The notes under the pieces: generated by a model
Databases searched by the model: none
Told to the model about the DNA's origin: nothing
The model's input: only the letters and a program-made list of their open reading frames with translations
DNA from: Chloroflexota bacterium
GTDB taxonomy: Bacteria > Chloroflexota > Anaerolineae > Anaerolineales > Anaerolineaceae
Length of the DNA stretch: 64,000 bases
Reading direction: 5' to 3'
Assembly: GCA_029561345.1 (NCBI GenBank)
Contig: JAKQJC010000050.1
Coordinates: forward strand, 1-64,000
Translations under genes and position numbers: made by a program
In this document: positions 52,224 through 60,928 of the stretch, piece after piece
Numbering within the stretch: the stretch's first letter is position 1
Layout of the letters: each line of letters starts with the position of its first letter

Positions 52224-52535
52224 TTATTTTTCGCGGGTCTGAGAAATCAATTCCGTGATGCGAATACCGAAGCGGTCATCCACCACCACCACATCGCCGC
52301 GGGCAATCAACCGGTCGTTGACATAAACATCCACCGGCTCACCAGCGATGCGTTCCAGCTCAATCACGGATCCTTTTTGCAGGTCCAGCACCTGGCGCAC
52401 GGTCAGATGGGTGCGGCCCAGTTCCACCGTCACCTGCAGGCTCACGCCCATCAAAATGCCCAGGCTGTTGGCCGGATCAAACGGCATGCCTGGTTTCTGC
52501 CCTTCACCCATTTGCGACATCATTTCATCGTTCAT
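52224..52535 (-). CDS. fliN: Flagellar motor switch protein FliN
   Basis: The 103-residue protein consists mainly of one SpoA/FliN C-terminal domain (about 28-100) with Val-Glu-Leu-Gly-Arg-Thr, Val-Leu-Asp-Leu-Gln-Lys-Gly-Ser-Val-Ile-Glu-Leu, and Val-Asn-Asp-Arg-Leu-Ile-Ala-Arg-Gly-Asp. It lacks the CheC-like phosphatase half of FliY. It forms the C-ring with FliM and FliG; fliG is not in the window. Its ATG overlaps the fliM stop. Confidence 0.92.
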   Translation of the reverse strand: MNDEMMSQMGEGQKPGMPFDPANSLGILMGVSLQVTVELGRTHLTVRQVLDLQKGSVIELERIAGEPVDVYVNDRLIARGDVVVVDDRFGIRITELISQTREK

Positions 52536-53599
52536 ATCTTGGCTCCTCTTTCGTCCGCGTCGTCCTGAGTGGCAAATTCAACCAATTGCAGCGCCAGCTT
52601 TTTTCCCGAGCGGCCAATTTTTCCTCTAAAACGGACTCTGTTCGAAATTTTCACTGGAAGAGGATCGTTCACGCCCGTATCCAGTACCAGAATATCACCC
52701 GGGGCCATATTCACCACTTCAGCCATGGTGATGGTGGTCTTTCCCAGAATCACATTGAGCGTCAGCTTCACCCGCGACAGGTTTTCCATGTTTGTCTGCC
52801 GCGCGATGATGTCAAGCTGCTGCTCTTTGCGACCGGTGATGATGGTGTGGGGGTTCAGTTCGCTTAACACCGGCTTCAGCATTGAATACGGCACATAGAA
52901 TGTCATCGTGCCGGTCACATCGCGAATCATCAATTCATAGACAATGGTCATCACGCGCTCATTGCCAACCATCATCTGCACCCAGTGCATGTTGACCGTG
53001 CTGTCCACCAGCTTCGGTTCGATGGGCACCACCTTGCTCCAAGATGCCTTGACGTCGTTGAGCATATTTTCCACCAGGTCTTGCAGCAGCGATTGGTCAA
53101 TATCGGTCAGGGTATGGTTGCGCCGACTGTTATCTGTCTTGCCGCCCAGGCGCTGCTCAAGGATGACAAAGCTGATCTCCGGAGAAATCGTCAACACAAT
53201 CTGCCCAGGCAGGGGCGCCAGGGCAATCAGGTGAAACATGCTGTTAGGCTGCAGACCGTTGATGAAATCATGAAAACGGCCCTGCTCGGTGTGCACCACG
53301 CGAGGACGCAGATTGGTGCGCAGAAAAGACGGCATCGAAATGGTCAGGCGTTCGCCCAATTCCTCATGCACCAGTTCAATGGCGCGCATCTGCTCTTTTG
53401 AAAAACGGTCAGGCGACCAGAAATTGTAAGGGCGAATCTCACGTTGATCAATGGATGCCTCATGAGCCGGCCCCTCTGCTCCCGCGGCCTGGCCTTCTTT
53501 ACCCATCAGGTCAGCCAGATTGACACTGTCCTGTTTGTCAGTCTGTTCAACCTCAATGGCGCCTGCCAGAAGAGCATCAATTTCAGCCTGTGATAACAT
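52532..53599 (-). CDS. fliM: Flagellar motor switch protein FliM
   Basis: FliM is the rotor protein that receives CheY-P. The 355-residue protein begins Met-Leu-Ser-Gln-Ala-Glu-Ile-Asp-Ala-Leu-Leu-Ala-Gly, the CheY-binding peptide. A CheC-like middle domain (about 75-255) and a FliN-like C-terminal domain (about 275-335) follow. The presence of the CheY peptide implies chemotactic control, although cheA and cheB/R are not in the window. Confidence 0.94.
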   Translation of the reverse strand: MLSQAEIDALLAGAIEVEQTDKQDSVNLADLMGKEGQAAGAEGPAHEASIDQREIRPYNFWSPDRFSKEQMRAIELVHEELGERLTISMPSFLRTNLRPRVVHTEQGRFHDFINGLQPNSMFHLIALAPLPGQIVLTISPEISFVILEQRLGGKTDNSRRNHTLTDIDQSLLQDLVENMLNDVKASWSKVVPIEPKLVDSTVNMHWVQMMVGNERVMTIVYELMIRDVTGTMTFYVPYSMLKPVLSELNPHTIITGRKEQQLDIIARQTNMENLSRVKLTLNVILGKTTITMAEVVNMAPGDILVLDTGVNDPLPVKISNRVRFRGKIGRSGKKLALQLVEFATQDDADERGAKI

Positions 53600-53631
53600 G
53601 GTTCACCTTCTCTTTGGAATAGAACCCGGCC

Positions 53632-54285
53632 CTATTGAACCACAAATTCGGTGAAATAAACCGCCAGCACTTTGGGTTCAGATATCTTCTTGTTCAATTC
53701 CGCCAGCAGTTCTGCCCGCAGCGCTTCTTTGCCTTCCGAGGTGTAGATGGAAGCAAAATCTTTGGTCGAAACCAGGGTGATGATGGTGTCGTTCACCGCC
53801 GGCAGAATGGCGTCCACTTCAGCGTTAAACTCCGCCAAAAATTCCGCTTTAGGTTCTTCTCCCAGGGTCTTCCATGTGGGATTGGTTGATTCAAATTCCA
53901 GCACCACATTCAACCGGATAAACTTCCGGCCGCCCGGATCTGCCAGGTTGATAATTTTGGTGCCTGTGTCAATGGTGATGCCTTCGCCTGGTTTGCTTTT
54001 GCTTTCAGATTCGCTGGTGTGCCCACTTTGTGAAGTTCCCTCCCCGCTGGTGGTCACCGAGCTGGCGGGAATGTTGATCTGCACGCCGCCCAGGCCCGAT
54101 GGGTACAGGTACATCAGGTAAAAGGGTTTGGGCCAGTCGTCCGGGCCAAACACAATATAAACCATCAGCATGTTTGAAACAGCCGTGGCGAATAAAACCA
54201 GCGCCACCATCACTTTAACCACGGTGGTTAAGATGGCAGCAATGTTGATCTTTCGAGGTGGTTTTTCTGGGGTTGGGGTGGTCAT
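53632..54285 (-). CDS. fliL: Flagellar stator-associated protein FliL
   Basis: The 217-residue protein has one N-terminal membrane helix (about 12-35), a Ser-rich linker (about 75-105) and a C-terminal FliL domain with Leu-Asn-Val-Val-Leu-Glu-Phe-Glu (about 125-132) and Lys-Val-Leu-Ala-Val-Tyr-Phe-Thr-Glu-Phe-Val-Val near the end. FliL surrounds and supports MotAB stators. It lies between motB and fliM, its usual place. Confidence 0.87.
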   Translation of the reverse strand: MTTPTPEKPPRKINIAAILTTVVKVMVALVLFATAVSNMLMVYIVFGPDDWPKPFYLMYLYPSGLGGVQINIPASSVTTSGEGTSQSGHTSESESKSKPGEGITIDTGTKIINLADPGGRKFIRLNVVLEFESTNPTWKTLGEEPKAEFLAEFNAEVDAILPAVNDTIITLVSTKDFASIYTSEGKEALRAELLAELNKKISEPKVLAVYFTEFVVQ

Positions 54286-54298
54286 GGCGGTTCTCTCC

Positions 54299-55048
54299 CT
54301 ATGGAACTCCTGTGCTCATATCAAGCTGGATGACATCCATCCGCATCTTATAAATCAAAATAATTTCGGCCCGGCTGTTCAAAGCGCGGTTTTCAGGGCT
54401 GTCGTTGGGAAAAATCGGCTGGAATTCGCCTTTTCCGGAAGCCACCAACCGTTCAGGGGCAATCCCTTTAGATTGAAAGTAAGCCACCACCGTCAGCGCC
54501 CGCGCCATGGATAACTCCCAATTATCCTTGTACCGCGGATCCGTGGGCGGTGTATTATCCGTATGTCCGACCACACGGACATCATTATCCGTCGTTTTGA
54601 TCATTTCAATCACCTGATCCAGCACCGGGTATGCCTCAGGCTGCAAATCGGCGGTTCCAGGCTCATAAATAAGCTGCTGACTCAAGGATATGAGCACGCC
54701 TTCCACGTTGTTTTGCACGCTGACCTCACTGTTCAGGCCCGAAGCCCTCAGCAAATCGGTCAACTGGGTGGCCACATCCACGCTGGCTGCCGACTGCATC
54801 GGCAGGCCTTCAATGACAATCGGCGCCGGCTTGGCATCTTCACTGGTGCTGCTGCCGGTGTCAATTTGCGGATCCACCACCCGGGTGGCGCCGCCGCCAA
54901 AAGCCACCTGAAAGCTCTGCGCCAGCGCTTTCAGTTTTTTAATATCGGTCTGACCCATCGAATAGAGCACCACAAACAGCACCATCAGCAGTGTGATGAA
55001 GTCAGCATAACTCACCAACCAGCGATCGCCGCCGCCGCCGTGACTCAT
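54299..55048 (-). CDS. motB: Flagellar stator protein MotB
   Basis: The 249-residue protein has the stator helix with the proton-binding Asp in Val-Ser-Tyr-Ala-Asp-Phe-Ile-Thr-Leu-Leu-Met (about 10-22), and an OmpA-like peptidoglycan-binding domain (about 120-235) with Val-Gly-His-Thr-Asp-Asn-Thr-Pro and Asn-Trp-Glu-Leu-Ser-Met-Ala-Arg-Ala. It anchors the stator to the wall. Its start overlaps the motA stop by 4 bases. The Asp-Phe stretch fits H+ or Na+ use. Confidence 0.93.
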   Translation of the reverse strand: MSHGGGGDRWLVSYADFITLLMVLFVVLYSMGQTDIKKLKALAQSFQVAFGGGATRVVDPQIDTGSSTSEDAKPAPIVIEGLPMQSAASVDVATQLTDLLRASGLNSEVSVQNNVEGVLISLSQQLIYEPGTADLQPEAYPVLDQVIEMIKTTDNDVRVVGHTDNTPPTDPRYKDNWELSMARALTVVAYFQSKGIAPERLVASGKGEFQPIFPNDSPENRALNSRAEIILIYKMRMDVIQLDMSTGVP

Positions 55049-55854
55049 TCTTTGGCCGTTCCTTTCTTGCCCGCCGCGCCCTTTTCTTCCTCTTCCGTCA
55101 TCCGGTGCTTGGGCGGCAGGAATGAATTCAATTTTTCTTTCACCAATCGCGGGTTCTCACCGGCCTGCAGTGCCACCACACCCTCCACCAGCATCCTGCG
55201 GTAAGCTACTTCAGCATTGTTGTTGGCTGTCAGCTTGGCAGAAATGGGCATCCAGATCAGGTTGGCCGAAAGCAGACCCCACAGTGTGGCCAGGAAGGCG
55301 CTGGCAATGGATTTAGCCAGTTTATCCGGGTTGCTCAGTTCCTTCAACACGCTGATCAGCCCCATCACGGTGCCGATAATGCCAAAGGTGGGGGCAAAAC
55401 CGCCTGCTCCAGCAAAGAAGGCGATGCCCTCATGATGGCGTTCTTCCATGTGGTGCACATCCGTCTCAAGAATGGCGCGCACCATGGCCGGATCCGTGCC
55501 GTCCACCACCAGTTGAATGCCTTTGCGCAGGAAGGGATCTTCCAGTTTCTTGGCTTCCTCTTCCAGCGCCAGCAGGCCCTCACGGCGGGCCTTATCTGAC
55601 ATTTTGACTATCGTTTCAATCGCTTCATGAAATTTAAATTCCTTCTTGAAAAAGGCTGCCTGGAAATACTTGGGTAGCTGAGTCACCGTTTCCATGTTTG
55701 ATGACATGATGGTGGCAGTGGCCGAGCCGCCAAGGGTCAGCAGAATAGCGGCGGGTGCAGTAAACAATTCCGCCGGGCTGCCTCCGTCCATAATCAACAC
55801 CAGAACAACAATCACAACTGAAGCGATAAGACCAACAATGGTTGCCAGATCCAT
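55045..55854 (-). CDS. motA: Flagellar stator protein MotA
   Basis: The 269-residue protein has four membrane helices: two near the N-terminus (about 1-50) and two around a Gly-Ala-Gly-Gly-Phe-Ala-Pro-Thr-Phe-Gly-Ile-Ile-Gly-Thr-Val stretch (about 147-161), as in the MotA/ExbB family. A large cytoplasmic loop (about 70-140) contacts the rotor. It pairs with MotB to conduct ions and drive rotation. It follows flbD by 3 bases. Confidence 0.93.
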   Translation of the reverse strand: MDLATIVGLIASVVIVVLVLIMDGGSPAELFTAPAAILLTLGGSATATIMSSNMETVTQLPKYFQAAFFKKEFKFHEAIETIVKMSDKARREGLLALEEEAKKLEDPFLRKGIQLVVDGTDPAMVRAILETDVHHMEERHHEGIAFFAGAGGFAPTFGIIGTVMGLISVLKELSNPDKLAKSIASAFLATLWGLLSANLIWMPISAKLTANNNAEVAYRRMLVEGVVALQAGENPRLVKEKLNSFLPPKHRMTEEEEKGAAGKKGTAKE

Positions 55855-55857
55855 ATC

Positions 55858-56067
55858 CTAAACTCCTTTGCCGTTTTCAAGGTCGGGCTGGTGGGTTTTG
55901 TGTATATATTCAATAATCATCTTTACCACATCTTCCGCCTTTTCCCTGACAACGACTTTCGTGTTATTGTTCAGCGTGATAACAGTGTCTGGCGTCGCTT
56001 CAACGGTCATCACCATTTCAGCGTTGATATAGAACTTCGTGCCATTAAATCGGGTTACAAGAATCAC
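55858..56067 (-). CDS. flbD: FlbD family flagellar protein
   Basis: The 69-residue protein begins Met-Ile-Leu-Val-Thr-Arg-Phe-Asn-Gly, the FlbD (SwrD) family start, with Tyr-Ile-Asn-Ala-Glu at about 13 and Ile-Ile-Glu-Tyr near the end. In Bacillus SwrD raises flagellar power by acting through the stator. It starts the mot/fli part of the operon. It has no relation to the Caulobacter FlbD activator. Confidence 0.88.
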   Translation of the reverse strand: MILVTRFNGTKFYINAEMVMTVEATPDTVITLNNNTKVVVREKAEDVVKMIIEYIHKTHQPDLENGKGV

Positions 56068-56153
56068 TGCTGCACCTATGATCCAAATTTATCATGCTGA
56101 ACCTTTGTAAAAAGTAAATAGCCTGTGAAGACGCTGTAAAGAGGGGCTAAAGA

Positions 56154-58226
56154 TTAGTATGTCGGAAAAACCACCGTGAAGGTGGTGCCTTTCTTGGGCG
56201 CGCTGTCCACCAGAATCTGCCCGCCGTGCTGCTTGATGATCTGGTGGCAGACTGAAAGCCCCAGACCGGTGCCCTTGCCTGGCTCTTTGGTGGTGAAGAA
56301 AGGCTCGAAGATCCGTTTGATTTTTTCGGGTGAAATCCCTTTACCATTATCGGTAATGGCCACGCGAACTTCATTGCCCTGTGTATATGTGACGATGCGC
56401 ACCCGGCCGGGGTTCCCTTCAAGTGAATCCATGCCATTAATAATGATATTCAGCCACACCCCCTGCAGGTGATCCGCGCTGGCCATCACCGCCGGCAAAC
56501 CCTCGCCCGGTTCAAAAACAATTTCAATGCTCCGCCCCATGGCTTCATGCGCCACCATTTCCAGCGAACGCCGGATGGTGCTGTTAATATCCGTGGGTAC
56601 AAAGTCGTACTGCTCCTTGCGGGCAAAATTCAGCAGGTTGCGCACCACGTAAAGGGCGCGTTCGCCCGCCCGCTGGATCAAATCCACCGATTCCAGCGAA
56701 TCAGGGTCCGACTGCAGGTCGCGCGCCAAAATTTGCGCGTTGGCAATGATCACCGTCAACGGGTTGTTGATTTCATGCGCAATGCCGGCGGCCAGCTGCC
56801 CCAGTGCAGCCATTTTCTCTGATTGAGCCAGGAAGGCTTCCAGGCGGTGTTTTTCGGTGACATCACGCTCAAACAGGATGGCCTGAATCACGTCTTCAGT
56901 TTCATCCAGAATGGGATAGGTGCTGATATCCCATTCCACCGGCTCCTTGTCCTCATCCAGCCATTCGCGGTGTGTGCGGTGAGACACCTTTTTTTGGTAG
57001 AATGTCTCGCCCACCAGGCAGCCCGGGCAGGGTTCGCTGCTGCCGGCCAGCACCTCAAAACACAGCTGCCCCACCATCTCACGTGGATCGCCTTTGGCCC
57101 GCGTGGCGCGCGTCAGGTTGACCGCTGCCAGGCGGTAATTTTGGTCAATAATATAAATGGATTCCGGGATGTTATCAAACAGGCTGCGCAGGGTGTTGCG
57201 CGAACGCATCAACTCCCAACGGCTGGCTTCCAGGTTGGCATTCAAAACCCGCAGCTTGTGGATAATCTTCAGGTTTTGTATGGCATTGGATACCAGGTTG
57301 GCCACCAGGGTCAGCAGATGCAAATCGCTGGGCGAGAAGGCCCCGGTCAGCTTGTTATGCAGCGCCAGCACCCCCGCCGTCTGATTGTCAATGCGCAGCG
57401 GTACGCCCAAAAAACCGTAAATTTGCAGCCCCTGAATGCCGTCCACCTTGCTGCTAAAGCGCGGGTCCTGCTCGGGTTCGTTCAAAAGCAGCGGAGCGCC
57501 GCTCTCAAGACACTGGCCCAAAACGCCTTCCCCCGAACTCAGGCTCACCTGGTAAATCCAGTCAGAGCCAATGACCAGGGTCTTGCGCACCACCATATCT
57601 TCGTGGCCCTCGTCACGCAGGGCAATGGTGCCAGCCTCACAGTTCAGGCCGTTGCAAATACCCGTCACCAACCGGGTGATCACCTCATCCATCGTCATGC
57701 CGGGTGTAAAGCCGGCGATGATCTGCCCGATGGTGTCGAGTATGCGGTTGAACTCGATCAATTCGAAATAATTGCGAATACGCGGCGTCATGCGCCCGAT
57801 GATGCGCGCCGCCTCCGCCAGCAGTTTCAGATCTTCGCCGGCCGGGCTGATTCCGCAAATCATCAGCAGGCCCTGCTGCTTGTCCTCGTTAACCATCGGC
57901 ATAACATATGCCGGTGAAAGCGAGGTTTCATTCACCGCCAGGCCGCGCGGGTCAATGTTAATCCGCACCAGGTTGCGCAGCAGGCTGAACGGGTAATTCA
58001 CCTGTGCCAGCCAGTCTTCGCACAGCCCTTCATGCATTTCCACCAGCTGTGCCACTTCCATTGGCTCCTGAACAATCAGGAACCAGCCCTGGCCGTTTAA
58101 TTTTTGCTGCAAATAGGACATGCACTGCTTTAACGCAATTTGCAAATCCTCATGCGAAACCAGGATCTCAGCCAGGGTGGAAGTCGGGCTTTCAACCCGT
58201 TCAGATGATTGCTCTACCATTAACAT
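56154..58226 (-). CDS. Sensor histidine kinase (GAF-PAS-HisKA-HATPase)
   Basis: The 690-residue kinase has no membrane helix. A GAF-like domain lies at about 175-320, a PAS domain at about 340-455, a HisKA dimerisation domain at about 470-530 with phospho-acceptor His in Gly-Ile-Ala-His-Glu-Ile-Asn-Asn-Pro, and a complete HATPase (about 580-688) with Asp-Asn-Gly-Lys-Gly-Ile and Gly-Thr-Gly-Leu-Gly-Leu-Ser. The PAS has Cys-Phe-Glu-Val-Leu-Ala-Gly and Pro-Cys-Pro-Gly-Cys. It is the intact member of a kinase pair; the next kinase upstream has a degenerate core. Confidence 0.9.
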   Translation of the reverse strand: MLMVEQSSERVESPTSTLAEILVSHEDLQIALKQCMSYLQQKLNGQGWFLIVQEPMEVAQLVEMHEGLCEDWLAQVNYPFSLLRNLVRINIDPRGLAVNETSLSPAYVMPMVNEDKQQGLLMICGISPAGEDLKLLAEAARIIGRMTPRIRNYFELIEFNRILDTIGQIIAGFTPGMTMDEVITRLVTGICNGLNCEAGTIALRDEGHEDMVVRKTLVIGSDWIYQVSLSSGEGVLGQCLESGAPLLLNEPEQDPRFSSKVDGIQGLQIYGFLGVPLRIDNQTAGVLALHNKLTGAFSPSDLHLLTLVANLVSNAIQNLKIIHKLRVLNANLEASRWELMRSRNTLRSLFDNIPESIYIIDQNYRLAAVNLTRATRAKGDPREMVGQLCFEVLAGSSEPCPGCLVGETFYQKKVSHRTHREWLDEDKEPVEWDISTYPILDETEDVIQAILFERDVTEKHRLEAFLAQSEKMAALGQLAAGIAHEINNPLTVIIANAQILARDLQSDPDSLESVDLIQRAGERALYVVRNLLNFARKEQYDFVPTDINSTIRRSLEMVAHEAMGRSIEIVFEPGEGLPAVMASADHLQGVWLNIIINGMDSLEGNPGRVRIVTYTQGNEVRVAITDNGKGISPEKIKRIFEPFFTTKEPGKGTGLGLSVCHQIIKQHGGQILVDSAPKKGTTFTVVFPTY

Positions 58227-58246
58227 TATCCCGTCATCATCCTTTG

Positions 58247-59704
58247 TCAGGCTACTGGCAGCACAATCCGGAAAGCGGTGCGCTGCGCGTCGCTGACCAC
58301 GCTGATCTTGCCGCCGTGCCAGCGGACAATATCCCGGCAGATCCCCGGTTCAAGGCCGCTGCCGCGGGGTGCTTTCTGACCAATAAAATCGGGCTCAAAC
58401 AGGCTTTCCAGTTGTTCTGCCGGAATGGGCCGCCCATCGTCCACAATTTCAACCCAGGCGCGCTTGCCGGGCACTTTTCCGCTGTTGATGCGGATCTTCT
58501 TGGGGCTGCCGTCGCGCGACAGCAGCAGCAAATTGATCCACAAATCTTCAATCTGGCGCTCGTGGCCCATCACCGGCGGCAGATCCTTTCCCAGGGCCAG
58601 TTCCACCTGAATGCCCGCCGAAACCAGGTCGGCGCCAATCAGCAGCAGGGCATTCTGCAGGGTCTGGTTGATATCCATCGCCTCAGGTGAAGTGCTGGCC
58701 GGACGGGAGAATCGGAGCAATTGTTGTACCACTTCCTGCGCCTTGCGCCCGGCAGAAATGATATCGCCCGCGGCCTCGCGTTCCGTCGATTCCGGGGGCA
58801 GAGCGGCTTCCACCAGCTGGGCATTGGCCATAATACCCGTCAACGGGTTGTAGATGCGGTGCGCCACACCTGAAGCCAGTTCGCCCACCGCAGCCAGGCG
58901 CGCCGCTTCAATCAGGCGCTGCGAGGCTCGCTGCAGGTGGGCTTCCATGCGCTTGCGCTCGCTGATATCCCGCACCACATCCAGATAACCCAGTTCTTCC
59001 CGGCTGCCCAGTTTCAACGGCGAAATGCGCGAGCTGACCCAGATGACGTGCTTTTTGGCCAGGTGCAGCCGCCGCTCTTCCTCGCGGTTGCTGAAAATGC
59101 CGTTTTCAGGCCAGGTCACCGCCGGGTTGAAACGCGAAAAATACACTTCGCGCACATCCTGTCCCAGGCAGTCAGCCGCCTTCATCCCCAGCAAGGCCTC
59201 CGCAGCCGGATTCCAGAAGCGGATGCAGCCGGTTTTATCCCATGCCACCACCGCGTCAGAAATCAGGTCCAGCAGCAGCGCCTGGTAACGAATCTGTTCC
59301 AGCGAACGGTCAAGTTCCAGTTGGAGGGCATGCGCCTTTACCACTCTTTGAATGACGGCGGGCAGGCTTAAGAAATAATCGTCGGTCTTAATAATGTAGT
59401 CAGCCGCCCCCTGCTGAATGGTCTGCACCGCCACCCGCATATCATCCTGCCCGGTGACCATGATCACCGGCGGATTCCTGCCCTCGCAGCGGATGCGGGT
59501 CAGGGCATCCAGCCCATTGCCGTCGGGCAGGCGGTAGTCCAGCAAAATCACATCAAAAGTCTGGCCGGGAAGGGTTTCCCACAATCCCTGCAAATCATCC
59601 ACCCAGGTCACAGCATAACCGCCGCCCAGGGCCAGCACATCCCTCACCAAATCCGCCTGATCAGGGCTGTCTTCAACCAGCAGCACACGGCATGTCTCAG
59701 ACAT
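58247..59704 (-). CDS. Response-regulator/PAS/histidine-kinase hybrid, probably degenerate kinase
   Basis: The 485-residue protein has an N-terminal receiver (about 5-120, acceptor Asp in Val-Ile-Leu-Leu-Asp-Tyr), a PAS domain (about 135-255), and a histidine-kinase core (about 265-485). The H-box reads Val-Ala-His-Arg-Ile-Tyr-Asn-Pro, with Arg in place of the usual Glu. The ATP-binding part is poor: the N-box is weak, the G1 motif reads Asp-Asp-Gly-Arg-Pro-Ile, and the G2 motif reads Gly-Ser-Gly-Leu-Glu-Pro-Gly-Ile. It is likely a pseudokinase or regulator of the intact kinase downstream. Confidence 0.82.
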   Translation of the reverse strand: MSETCRVLLVEDSPDQADLVRDVLALGGGYAVTWVDDLQGLWETLPGQTFDVILLDYRLPDGNGLDALTRIRCEGRNPPVIMVTGQDDMRVAVQTIQQGAADYIIKTDDYFLSLPAVIQRVVKAHALQLELDRSLEQIRYQALLLDLISDAVVAWDKTGCIRFWNPAAEALLGMKAADCLGQDVREVYFSRFNPAVTWPENGIFSNREEERRLHLAKKHVIWVSSRISPLKLGSREELGYLDVVRDISERKRMEAHLQRASQRLIEAARLAAVGELASGVAHRIYNPLTGIMANAQLVEAALPPESTEREAAGDIISAGRKAQEVVQQLLRFSRPASTSPEAMDINQTLQNALLLIGADLVSAGIQVELALGKDLPPVMGHERQIEDLWINLLLLSRDGSPKKIRINSGKVPGKRAWVEIVDDGRPIPAEQLESLFEPDFIGQKAPRGSGLEPGICRDIVRWHGGKISVVSDAQRTAFRIVLPVA

Positions 59705-59717
59705 TTTATCTGCCCTG

Positions 59718-60536
59718 TCAGGATTCTCCGTCTTCGGTTTCTTCAGGGCGGATGGTATAGCCGTACCCGGCCACCGTCTGGATAAACTGCGGCGAACGGG
59801 GGTCTTCCTCTATCCGTTCCCTCAGGTTTTTGATATGCACTCGCACCAGGTCAGGACTGCCCGCGTCCGAAGGGTAATCCCACACCTCATCCAGCAGCCG
59901 CCCCGGCGAGAAAATCTCCCCCGGATGGCTCATCAGGTGATACAACAGGTCAAACTGCACCGGCGTCAGGCGCACCTTGCCCCGCGTTTTGGTGGTCAAT
60001 TCATAGGACCGCACATTGAGGGTGAAATCGCCAATGGAGATGGATTGCTGGCGCGGCGCAGCTTCCTTGCGCGCCACAGCCGAGATGGTGCTTTGGGCCG
60101 GCGCCGGTTTGACAGCTGCCGAAGGCGCTTCGCTTTCTCCGGTCACCAGCGCGCTGCGGTTGCGCGTGCGCCGGATGATAGCGCGTATGCGCAAGATTAA
60201 TTCATCCACATTAAAGGGCTTGCACAGATAATCATCAGCGCCGGCTAAAAACCCGCTGATCTTGTCTTCATCTTTGGCTTTGGCAGTCAAGAAAAGAATC
60301 GGCACTTCGGCCAGCAGGGGATCCGCGCGCATCTCACGGCACACCGTGTAACCATCCATCCCTGGCATAATCACATCCAGCAGCACCAGGTCGGTCGGCT
60401 GGCGGCGGGCCACTTTCAATCCTTCCACCCCGCTGTTGGCAATCGTCACATGGAATTCGTGGCCTCTCAGGCTGCGCTCAATGGTACGGGCCACAATCTC
60501 ATCATCTTCAATGACCAATAAATTCACCGTGTCCAT
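59718..60536 (-). CDS. OmpR/PhoB-type response regulator
   Basis: The start is the ATG at 60536 (AGAGG upstream), giving 272 residues. The receiver (about 5-120) has the acceptor Asp in Leu-Val-Leu-Leu-Asp-Val-Ile-Met-Pro. A polar linker (about 125-170) and a winged-helix Trans_reg_C domain (about 172-265) with Pro-Gly-Arg-Leu-Leu-Asp-Glu-Val and Val-Ala-Gly-Tyr-Gly-Tyr follow. It is the only DNA-binding regulator in this signalling block and lies just upstream of the kinase pair, so it probably controls the block or flagellar genes. Confidence 0.9.
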   Translation of the reverse strand: MDTVNLLVIEDDEIVARTIERSLRGHEFHVTIANSGVEGLKVARRQPTDLVLLDVIMPGMDGYTVCREMRADPLLAEVPILFLTAKAKDEDKISGFLAGADDYLCKPFNVDELILRIRAIIRRTRNRSALVTGESEAPSAAVKPAPAQSTISAVARKEAAPRQQSISIGDFTLNVRSYELTTKTRGKVRLTPVQFDLLYHLMSHPGEIFSPGRLLDEVWDYPSDAGSPDLVRVHIKNLRERIEEDPRSPQFIQTVAGYGYTIRPEETEDGES

Positions 60537-60565
60537 AGGCACCTCTCTTTTTTAGGGGGTATATC

Positions 60566-60928
60566 TCAGGGTGTTGCTGATGTTGCCTGTTTAATGGTGT
60601 CCAATAATTTATCCATACTGACGGGTTTGAGCAGGCAGGTGTAGGCGCCCAGGCGCACCGATTCCGCCATATCACCCTGGCCGGCCTGGCCGGTGAAGGT
60701 CACCACAGGCAAATTGGGCCGGGCGGCGCGGATAATCCGCAGCGCATTGATGCCATCGAGATTGGGCATGCGAATGTCCATTAAAACCACATCCCAGCTC
60801 TCCCGCAAAACCTGGATGACGGCTTCCACGCCATCAGCCGCTCCACCGGTCTGAAACCCTTTTGAGCTCAGGCGCGCAGAAAGATATTCAACCACATCTG
60901 GTTCATCATCCACAATCAAGATGCGCAT
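60566..60928 (-). CDS. Single-domain response regulator (CheY-like)
   Basis: The start is the ATG at 60928, whose A lies in the TGA stop of the PilZ gene, with AGGAGG seven bases upstream. The 120-residue receiver has Val-Asp-Asp-Glu-Pro, acceptor Asp in Val-Val-Leu-Met-Asp-Ile (about 52), Thr in Val-Thr-Phe-Thr and Lys in Leu-Leu-Lys-Pro. It has no output domain. It may feed the kinase pair or the flagellar switch. Confidence 0.87.
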   Translation of the reverse strand: MRILIVDDEPDVVEYLSARLSSKGFQTGGAADGVEAVIQVLRESWDVVLMDIRMPNLDGINALRIIRAARPNLPVVTFTGQAGQGDMAESVRLGAYTCLLKPVSMDKLLDTIKQATSATP

